The notes below the pieces were generated by a model that searched no databases, was not told where the DNA came from, and worked only from the letters and a program-made list of their open reading frames with translations. Source: Ancylostoma caninum (Eukaryota; Nematoda; Chromadorea; Rhabditida; Ancylostomatidae). Taken from it: 64,000 bases of DNA. The stretch's first letter is position 1; the number at the start of each line of letters is the position of its first letter. This document shows, one piece after another, positions 55,865 to 64,000 of the stretch. The stretch is from contig JBAJFG010000019.1 of assembly GCA_037903475.1 (NCBI GenBank), positions 7,749,001 to 7,813,000 on the forward strand. The letters are read 5' to 3'. A program made the position numbers and the translations under genes.

Positions 55865-57350
55865 TGAGTTAGCACGCTTATTTTCGTGTGCTCAGCGGAT
55901 TTTCATCGACATCGATCCTCTTATATGGAGTTTTTCCTGTGGTGACATAGTGACGAAACGGCTTATGCAACATTTTGATATGAAAGTCACCACTTTTATC
56001 TTCAGTTCTTCGCAAGGGAACGGAATCTCTGCTTTTTGAACAGTGATGCCTTAAAGTGCAACCACTCCACTTAAGTCCCAAAAATTGTGTTTAAGGAATA
56101 ATGCAAAGATGGGTGGCCTTTCAAAGATGGTTACTTAATTCTTATGTACCATGCTTAGAACTGAACATGTAGTGCATCACATGACTTTCGATTCATTCAA
56201 ATTTTGAAAATTCGATTTTCAACAGGTCTACAGTTCGCGTGTTGGAGGAAGGGGGAGCAATACAATCCTCTAGAAATGATAGGCAGGGTCCTTCGCTTTT
56301 TTGAACTTTTACTGCGCTTTACTGTGCAAAGTATGTTATATAACATGAATCCGGGTCAGTTTTCAACTTCCAGTAATTCGGAAATTCGAATACTCGAAAA
56401 AGAGGAAACCTTGTGGTTTTACAAGAAATATTGCACGGAACTTAGGATCTAAGAGCTTAGAATCCTTTCTCGAATTTTCTCAACTTTTTGCTACCACTCT
56501 TTCGCGAATAGTTGAATGCCAGTGGAAACTAAACATTTGTTCGAATTTCTAATTTAATTTTTGTACATTGTTTTTTCTTAGTCATCCTTATTACTTTTAT
56601 ATCTCCATCCTCACATTTTCCGAAAAATGGTTTATTCCGAGCCGTACTTGTCCGTTTTACCCCTCCTTCTAATTTCCGATTTTTCAAAATATCTCAATTT
56701 TCGTGCTCTTGAAACTCACGCAACACCTTTGTCGATTGTCGGGAAGAAAGCTATCAATTGCCTCAACTCACACTCTCACTCACTCATTCACTCTCTCTTT
56801 TCCTCTCTTTATCTTTCAATCCGATTTTCTGTTTTTTTAATGTTATGCGGACTGTGCGTTATGTGCGGAAAGAGTCTGTGACGTTTGCGTAGGCACAAAT
56901 ATTCCTCCTACACATGTCCAGAGTCCCTTTGACACTGAGCTGCTCCTCACCCAAACACCCGTTCTTTTTTTACTGTCAAATCCGACGGTATTCGTGCGTG
57001 AACACACTCTATATGAATAGACGTGAATGTGAACGGGTGCCCATTTGACGTTGAAGGGAGAATTAGAGGTTTGCTCCAATCGCACAGCAGTGGCACCGCC
57101 CCATTTTCCGATGCGATGCATCACGTACCTGAATATGCTGCTTTTTTTGCCTTATCATCTCGACTATACACGGCTGTGATAATTTTATGGGTGCATCACC
57201 ATAGCTATATCCAATACATTTTATCCCATAAGTGGAATTTTCCGTACCACAGTCCAATGGAAATTTTCTTCAGCAACTAATGTTTTTTTGGGATTTTCAA
57301 AGAAAATGATCTTTATCCAATGGTAGGCACCCACTATCTGTTTTGTTATG
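55865..57350. other. No gene recognised
   Basis: No element ends or recognisable exon. Pyrimidine-rich runs (CACTCACTCATTCACTCTCTC-like, near 56770-56800) are low complexity. Confidence 0.45.
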
Positions 57351-57354
57351 TGTA

Positions 57355-57628
57355 CTCTGATAACTGTACAGCATGAACGCTGCCTGAACGGCGCAATGGT
57401 TCGAGTAGAAACCCTAGCAGCAACGGTTTCCAGTTGCTGCCATCCTCCCCTCGATTGCTGCCATCCTCCCCTCAATTGCTGCCATCCCTCAGCAATTGCT
57501 GCTAAAAGGATGAAAGCTTGAGCAGCAATCGAGGGAAGGATGGCAGCAACTGGGAACCATTGCTGTAAGGATTTCTACTCGAACCATCATGCCGTTCGGG
57601 CTGCGTTCGTGCTGCACAGTTATCACAG
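57355..57628. mobile_element. MITE family D, copy 2 (274 bp), TA-flanked
   Basis: Ends CTCTGATAACTGTACAG and CTGCACAGTTATCACAG, with TA at 57353-57354 and 57629-57630. Arms as in copy 1. The centre has three tandem units of TTGCTGCCATCCTCCCCTC type, against fewer in copy 1, which accounts for most of its extra length. Confidence 0.88.
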
Positions 57629-57631
57629 TAT

Positions 57632-59035
57632 GTGCTATTTTTCATCTCTCACCAATGTTGTGCAAGGTTTATATAAACACAAACGTATGAATTAAATATG
57701 TAGAACGTAGCGAGTGAAAAAGCTGGGATAGAGATTTAGGCAGAGCATTTGTGATTATTCTTTATCCTGTACTATGAGAAGACTTAGAAGGCCTGTTTGG
57801 GGAGCTTCACATTAGCCCGTTCTTGTCAATCTCAACTTATCATAATCGCATTATGATAATTTCTTCGCAGCTACGTGTAGTCTGGTACCTTAGTGAGTAC
57901 GTTGGTACTTTCACGGCTGTAGCACGGTGTCGGCCAGCTGATTTCCGGGTCGCTCGCATATCAGAATGCGTCTATTAGGAGATTTTATTAATTAAACTAC
58001 TAATATTATGAAAAGTTTTGTTTCAAAAAGATTATAGAAGACTTATAGGAAGACTCAAAAGAAACACTGTTTCGATCCCTGCTCCATGTGCGGGTGAATA
58101 GGCTCAAAAGTTAGGTTCTCCCTGGAGCTTGTCAGTATGGCTAGGAGGACCTATCCTTGCATGAGTTGACGGAAAAGAGATTAGCTTGTCCTTCCTTTCA
58201 TGTAAAATTTGCAAAGGAATGTGTAAAAATTAGACTGAAGTCTAATTTTACAGCTGATCAGTCGGCCGACATCATGCCTTGGCCATAGATGCGGCCAAAG
58301 TCCTGGGCGCACTCTGTAGGCGGTCAGACTATATATACTCACTTCTCGATTCTTCGTAAATTCTTTAGTCATCACCACAAATCCAGGCACTCATCAAAAT
58401 TGCTCCTCAGTGTACGGAAAATCTGCGCAAAATTGCAGAAGTGAACGTGATCTATGACTGATATGTTATTGAGATGATGGCTTCCTAACAATCAGCTGAG
58501 AGGGTATTCCTCCTAAGAGGCCTAGTGAGGCGCGATAATCAGGATCGCACTTGTGGATTCACTGCTGTTCGTGGAAAATGTGCGAGCCCACTCAGGCGTA
58601 TAATCACTTGGAAAACTGAGAACAAGACACATTTAGTAGCACATTCTCATTCATCGTTGCACAGCTAATGCTCCTTTATTAATGCTACTATGCACGGGAG
58701 CTTTATGACAGCCATTAATGTTTCGAAATGTCCCTTTTTAGGTAGGGGGCAAATTTTATGCAGGTTGTAATTTTTGCACTGTCTAAAATGTAGCTGCTAT
58801 GGGAGGGAAATGTCTTTGTGGTGCAACATTCAACCCTTATATTACGAGAACAATACGATGCTGTGATTCAATCACTGTGTGTTGCATGTCCAAAGTTCCT
58901 TTGATGGATTTTTCTGATGGTGGTGGAAATTTGCTGAAGTGCAGTATCTGTACTCATTTCGAAGCGCAACCAAGTCGGGAAATCATCTCTGACGTCCTGC
59001 ATATCGTAGCCTTTAGTAGCCAATATATAGGCCTT
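57632..59035. other. No gene recognised; small palindrome at 58221-58252
   Basis: TGTAAAAATTAGACT and AGTCTAATTTTACA (58221-58252) are inverted copies separated by GA, with one extra A on the left. No exon or other element is seen. Confidence 0.5.
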
Positions 59036-59038
59036 GGA

Positions 59039-59256
59039 AGGGCAATTTATACTAGCTGCGTGCGTCAGTCGTACGCATCCATTTGCGAGGGATTTTCCAT
59101 GAAGGCCGGCTAACGCGGCGTGCACATCCTGAAAAGAACGTGGCCGCCGCGAGGCCGTAAACGCGTGCGTCCGAGCTGGGACTGCGATCCGTCTGCCCCT
59201 ATTTTTCATCATATAGACGCACGCGCGTCAGTCGCACGCATCCAGTATGAATTGCC
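59039..59256 (-). mobile_element. MITE family F, copy 4 (about 218 bp)
   Basis: Starts AGGGCAATTTATAC. The right end GTATGAATTGCC is mutated and loses the final bases, so no duplication can be scored. The order of internal motifs (ATTTTCCATGAAGGCCGGC early, CATATAGACGCACGCGCGTC late) shows reversed orientation, as in copy 3. Confidence 0.82.
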
Positions 59257-59259
59257 GTA

Positions 59260-60950
59260 TAGACTGATCAATCAGACTAACCATCGTTAGTCTGCGTTAT
59301 TAACGTTTCATGAATCTCAGCTTAGCACAGGTGGAAAAAGTCGAGCAGAATCAGCTGCCGTCTGCTCATTCGGCTAGGAAACTTGCTTGAGGAGGAAAAA
59401 CAACAGGAAACTGCTCAGATTTTGTTCGACTTTTGTAATTCGTAGAAGTTCGGGCCTGGTTGGTTGCATCATTGATTACTCAGCGTAAACATGTTGACGC
59501 CCATGTTGACGATGGGTAAATTCATGGAGTGTTAATGCGTTCACCCTAGGTAATCTTAATGATGCATGGGGCCTCGGTCCAGAGGAGGCTAGATTCTACG
59601 AGGCTAATGCCGGGATTTTACTCGAAATCATCTCTCCCCGACGGGGTTCTCATATTTCTGATCGGTTTCTAGGAAAAAAAATTCCGGAAAAAACATGCAA
59701 ATTCTTCCGGAATTTCAGTGCACAGTTTCAGTTCGATTTTCAGCGTTTCCTTGCTAGAATAGGGCTCAACCGACCGGAAGACAAGTGCTTTTCAGGGGAC
59801 ACGTGGAATCACGCTTATTCAACTATGATTTCTAGTCTTTCCCCACCTCATAACAGTGTCTTGAGCATTGATATAAAAGCGCTATTCATCCGTTCATAAG
59901 TGTTTCTGATGACTGCTGTCGCGTAATGAATGGGTTTATTGGGCATTTTTTTCCGGGACTTTTTTTCACTGATTTCTATGATATACTGCGCTATTCTTTT
60001 GTTGCTCTGCATTCACTTGCACGGCCACAGCAAAAACTTTTGCAAAAAAACGATTGGTTGCTTTTTGTCCATACAATGCTTTCAATAGCTACAATTTATT
60101 TTTTTTCTGATGTATTCACAAAAAGAATCAGAGGTACTAAAAACTATTAGCAATGGGATAGACTTGAATAGCTATTGTTATAAAACTCAATTGTGGAGTT
60201 TTTTCACTGCTGGGATAAAAAATGGCGGAAATTGTGTCGAATGGGCGGGGTCGAGTCCCAGAATAGACAACTGGCTTGTCCTAACACCCGTGGAACTTTC
60301 TCCTGCTGAATTCACTGTGAATTTTAGTCTTGCAATAAAGAAAATGCAATGACGTGCGTAATTACCTACTTCAATTGTTCTTTTTTCTCTTGGAAAGACT
60401 GCTCATTTCATAGAAGGAAATAGAGCAAAGACAAATTACATATTTCGCTTCTCCATCTTATCTAATATCATTTATCATTTCAGAAAAACTATATCTGTGA
60501 TAAATGAGCGCTGGGAACGCAGCACGAACAGCGTAGTACATCTTTGTTAGGATCCTCATGAGGATTGCTCGTTCTTCCTTGCTCTGATGAGGATTGCTAT
60601 GCAAATTTGTGACGAAGAGATCTACAAGGTGAACCTGATACCGTTTTCGAATTTTTACTAGAAAGTCGTTCACTTCCCAAAATGCCCGCCGGTACGATTT
60701 CGCGAGAGAGGCTCAGCGGTAATTGTAATCTAAGTACATGTATTTCTTGACGTCATGCCAGAAACGTACAGAGACAAAGTTTTGTAATGTAGAGCTCATA
60801 GCGAGCATTTTGCTCTCCATTCAGCTGCATTTCCTGTGCCTCACATTTTTCCAAAATCTTTGAAAATTGCCTTTTTAGCAGTAAGAAGATCTCTGCGAGT
60901 CTATTTAGGGAGAATTCCTCCGTATATTCTTCAAATAAGCTGTCATTTCG
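59260..60950. other. No gene recognised
   Basis: Small frames only. A CGCAGCACGAACAGCGTAGTA word near 60520 weakly recalls family D. Confidence 0.45.
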
Positions 60951-60954
60951 AGCT

Positions 60955-61423
60955 TTTGTTCGAACGGTAGACTCGTTTTCGAGGTTGCTATATGAAACAA
61001 ATTTGGTGGAGCTGCTAATCATAATGGTACACGTGATTCCACGCAAAATCGCCGAAAAAACGCTTTATGAGCGTCATCTTTGAGGAGCATGTGGGCGGGG
61101 CCGATGGGTGCGGGCGAAATGCACTGTCTGAATAATTCATCCTTTTTGGGGAATTTGTAATTCTCGTGGCAATTGCTCATCCATTTCCTACCAGAATAGA
61201 AACTGTGATTCATACGTGGCGAGCAAAGGAATACATCAGACGAAAACCCTGTGATTTCGCATAGGCTCCGCCCACAGGCTCCTCAATAAGTGAGCTTGAA
61301 AACATGTTTTTTTGGCTATTTTCCACGGAGTCACATATACCATTGTGATCGGCAGCTACAGGAGATTCTCTCGATTCTTCCACACAAAAATCTCAAAAAC
61401 GATCCTGGGGTGGGACTGCGCCT
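60955..61423. mobile_element. Fold-back MITE family E, copy 2, diverged
   Basis: The right arm ends GGGTGGGACTGCGCCT followed by TTAA (61424-61427). It shares with copy 1 GGCTCCGCCCA, ATACCATTGTGATC and TCTCAAAAACGATC words. The left arm is recognisable from about 60970 (CGTTTTCGAGG, TAATGGTACACGTGATTCCA), but its outer end and TTAA are not preserved. Confidence 0.7.
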
Positions 61424-61429
61424 TTAAGA

Positions 61430-61482
61430 CCGTAATGTATGTTGTTCGAGCTTCATTCCTGCTACACAGTTATCTGGCTATG
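61430..61482. mobile_element. MITE family D terminal fragment
   Basis: GTTGTTCGAGCTTCATTCCTG followed by CTACACAGTTATCTGG resembles the right end of family D. It lies immediately after the E copy. Confidence 0.5.
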
Positions 61483-61484
61483 TT

Positions 61485-62035
61485 TCCCTATTTAGCAATG
61501 GAATTTTGTGTGAACCTAGACGTTGAAACATATTTTCTTACATCACAGCCTTTTATGAACATCGCTGCTCTTGGGGACGTCCGAAGCAGATCTTCCGGAC
61601 GGTTGTACGATTCCACAGTCTCATTTTTAAACTTTTTACTACACAATTTCCACTGTTCTCTTCGGTTTACTTTCCACTTCTGCCGGTCAGAAAGGCTCTG
61701 CGAATTCCTGGATTAAAGTAGTAGTACAGAAGCCCTTTGCTGTTATTAGTTTTGAAAATTCAATAGATAAATGTACCAACAATACCAGTAGACATGTAAT
61801 TTCCTGGCAATTGCTCAGTTTTGTTGATAATGAGTCAAATATTAAAAGAAGCCAGGAAATTGTGCAATATTATTAGAAACTGTAATTTCAAGGCTCAGCT
61901 GATCTAAAGCTTCCCACACAGACTTTCTAAGGTTTCTCTTCACACTTTATAAGGAAGTTCAGCGGAGGGCATCATAGGAGGCCGCGATCACATTAGTAAT
62001 GAGGACTATTACGTTAATAAGGTCATTCGGATTGG
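61485..62035. other. No gene recognised
   Basis: AT-rich unique-looking sequence. Confidence 0.5.
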
Positions 62036-62039
62036 GTGG

Positions 62040-62575
62040 TCTATAAAATGCCAGAATTCGCGGACCAAAGAACTCCGTCCGCATCCGGCGCCGCGCTGGA
62101 AACACCCACGGAAAGGTCATGTTGCCATGGCTTGTGGAACGGAGTTCTTTTTCCGCGGTCGTCTTTTCTGGCCGTCCACCTCCCATATCGTCACGCTGCG
62201 TCCGCCGCTGACTCAGCCGGGCTTCTATGGAAATTGCCGAGCGGTTGGCTGGCCGGCTGCCAACCGTAACGTGACGCGCGTGCGCCGTCGCTGCGTAATC
62301 GTGGCGCGGCGACGACGGCGGTGCGTATCGATCGGGTGCGCGCGCGGTGATAGCTGCTTATCAAGTGCTTCACAGCAAAAACAACCGCTTAACCGCGTTA
62401 TCGCATCAGTGCTGATGCTGATGCGATGATGAGCTGATGCGGTGACGGTGTCACGACGATGCGTGGAGGTGCTGACGTCGTCGCCGCGCCGCGCGTCAAT
62501 TCCACCGCGGCGTACTTCCGCTAAGGTGAACAACTGCTGCGCATAACGGGCTTCACGCGCTTGGCAACGCGTCCT
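62040..62575. other. CpG-rich, GC-rich segment; no recognisable gene
   Basis: Composition is distinctly GC- and CpG-rich and frames are open on both strands, so no frame can be preferred. AAAGAACTCCGT (about 62067) and its inverse ACGGAGTTCTTT (about 62139) form a 12-bp stem over about 60 bases. A GATGCTGATGCGATGATGAG run lies near 62412. It could be a promoter/first-exon region. Confidence 0.35.
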
Positions 62576-63118
62576 CCGTGTGTGCCCGCACGTCGCCTAC
62601 GTTTCCTTAAATGGTGTTGTACTTCCTAGGATTCGTCCATTCAAAGCCGTAATGTCAGCTATTCGCCGGCCGGCGGCTTTTATGATTAGCCAGCGAGCGC
62701 GTTGTCGTCTTCATACCCTGCCATCTGTAAATATCGCTATAAATACTACGTTCTATAGACGATTAGAGCACTGCTGATAAGGGCGTACTCTAGCCGGTGC
62801 GATAAGATAACAGCCGGCTATTTCGCGCTGCTCTCTTCTTCCACGCGTCGTTGACGTCGTCGGTGGATGAGGCGAGCTCATCTCCCTGCTTATCCTGGCT
62901 CATATGGGGCTTTTCCCCCTATGGGGTTCTTTGATATAATGGAATAATGCGGATCATGGCGGTGTTTTTGCTGGAAGCTCGCCACGCCCATCGCTGCGAT
63001 ATAATTGCACTTCATAATTCGATCCGACGTCGTATTCAATGAATTTCCCCCGTGCCGGCAAATGCCCCACAGGCCTGGCCGGCTGCCGGGCCTATTCAGA
63101 GGGTAGGGGGGAGGTGAT

Positions 63119-63150
63119 TGTCGTCGTCGTCGTCGTCGACGTCGTCACCG
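63119..63150. repeat. (TCG)n trinucleotide run
   Basis: TGTCGTCGTCGTCGTCGTCG and related triplets occupy about 30 bp. The serine-rich start of an overlapping frame comes from this repeat. Confidence 0.85.
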
Positions 63151-64000
63151 TCACACCACCTCTATTCACGCCAACAATGCACGTTTAATACGTTTGTTGG
63201 CATTCATGTGCGGCTGCACAGCCCTTTCATGGGGAACGCGGGTGGGCAGCTTTTCCCCCGGTGTGAATATTATTTAAAGGTAGGGATCTCGCGAACTTTG
63301 AAGACCGTATCCACCAGGAAAACGGTAATTATTGTCTTACCCTTCGTCGTAATCGCCACTTCTGTTTTCCACATACGCTCTGTTTTTAATGCCGTTTTGT
63401 TTGAGTTGAACTACATAAATGCCATTTTAGCACTGGTCGTTATTGCGTCATTTCAGCTGTGTTGTCCGTAGTTTTCGATGAAAATAGCAATTACAACGGA
63501 TGAATCCGCTGATTTCACGCCGTTAAGCCGCCACTTTGTTAAATGATGGCTTCCAAGACTTACTATTTATTCTCAGTAGAGCTTCGGGACTTCCACACGC
63601 TATTTGTTCGCGTTCTAAGGGGTGCACTGGGAATACGTAGTCTGCTTTTTCAGGAAATTTCCTGGCTTTTCTGGCTATAGTTCAAAGAAAAGCTCAATTT
63701 CTGAGTGGTTCAGAAAATTTACATATTCACTTGTCCGCCATCTCCTGGCCATCGGCTCTTCGATTCCATCGGTTTAGTTACCCAAGTTCCTGTCCGCAGC
63801 CGTACCGGAGATTCTAACAATGATGCTGCGCTTCCTTGGCAGTTTTTGATTTTTCTAGGCCTGAGATCCTCTCTTGCATCCAGAATTCCTAATACTTCCA
63901 CGTATCTTGTGCCACCGCATAACTAATGCACCATTCGACGTACAGTCATGAGGTTTTGGGAAATCCATCCTTGAATTTGGATTACTTCAGAAGATTTTCC
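63151..64000. other. No gene recognised
   Basis: No exon, RNA or element signature is visible to the window end. Confidence 0.45.

Noticed and set aside
55545..56039. 164-codon plus-strand frame over the GC-rich patch
   Set aside because: All three plus-strand frames are open there because of low AT content; no domain or codon pattern favours one.
62036..62533. Overlapping frames on both strands near 62.2 kb
   Set aside because: Openness follows from CpG-rich composition; the peptides are Arg/Ala-rich and unlike any family I know.
1..64000. CRISPR array or bacterial-type operon
   Set aside because: Repeats are transposon ends, minisatellites and microsatellites with irregular spacing; no direct repeat/spacer pattern and no run of long adjacent genes exist.

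Overview
The window looks like a gene-poor, repeat-dominated stretch of a nematode nuclear genome, most likely a strongylid (hookworm-like) worm. Four things point that way. Base composition is moderately AT-rich. Several class II repeat families are present with intact insertion hallmarks. There is a decayed non-LTR (RTE-like) reverse transcriptase whose wording I associate with hookworm endonuclease/reverse-transcriptase proteins. A stretch near 21.0 kb matches the nematode spliced leader SL1 at 19 of 22 positions. The organism assignment is inference. I found no rRNA, no intact tRNA, no CRISPR array and no complete protein-coding gene. Most open frames are the length expected by chance, or are translations of (ATTC)n repeats.

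Layout. 0-5 kb: a minisatellite-bearing repeat (family G), a degenerate minisatellite broken by a 248-bp MITE (family F), a tRNA-like relic, and a 1.3-kb Tc1-like element with about 200-bp inverted ends. 5-11 kb: a hammerhead-like ribozyme motif (6.75 kb), a 602-bp fold-back element with TTAA duplications (8.3 kb), and a broken Penelope-like GIY-YIG endonuclease (9.7-10.2 kb, minus strand). 11-22 kb: mostly featureless, with one hAT MITE carrying a perfect 8-bp target duplication (16.6 kb) and the SL1-like sequence (21.0 kb). 22.9-24.6 kb: a long-inverted-repeat element with a second hAT MITE nested in it. 27-32 kb: an (ATTC)n array, then a 2.5-kb TA-flanked fold-back element that contains a palindromic MITE in its left arm and a 669-bp non-autonomous Helitron near the arm/spacer junction, then further TTAA- and TA-flanked MITEs. 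35-38 kb: diverged duplications and a second (ATTC)n array. 41.1-42.4 kb: a decayed mariner element with TA-flanked ends. 42.8-44.8 kb: family G again, then an RTE-like pseudogene (minus) interrupted by MITE family F. 47.6-50.0 kb: the best candidate for a genuine gene, as phase-compatible putative minus-strand exons without a recognised family. 50-64 kb: a near-perfect 59-nt hairpin, more F, D and TTAA MITEs, a separate fold-back MITE, (GAAT)n arrays, and GC-rich CpG-rich patches near 55.7 and 62.3 kb.

How it fits together. The window reads as an archive of nested insertions, not as a pathway or operon. Several events can be ordered from the sequence alone, because an uninterrupted copy of the target site survives in the same window: the fold-back element's other arm for the Helitron and the palindromic MITE, and neighbouring minisatellite units for one F copy. 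The items most worth following up are the hammerhead-like motif, the nested 28.1-30.6 kb element, the three-base-duplication MITE family F, the SL1-like sequence, and the putative gene at 47.6-50.0 kb.
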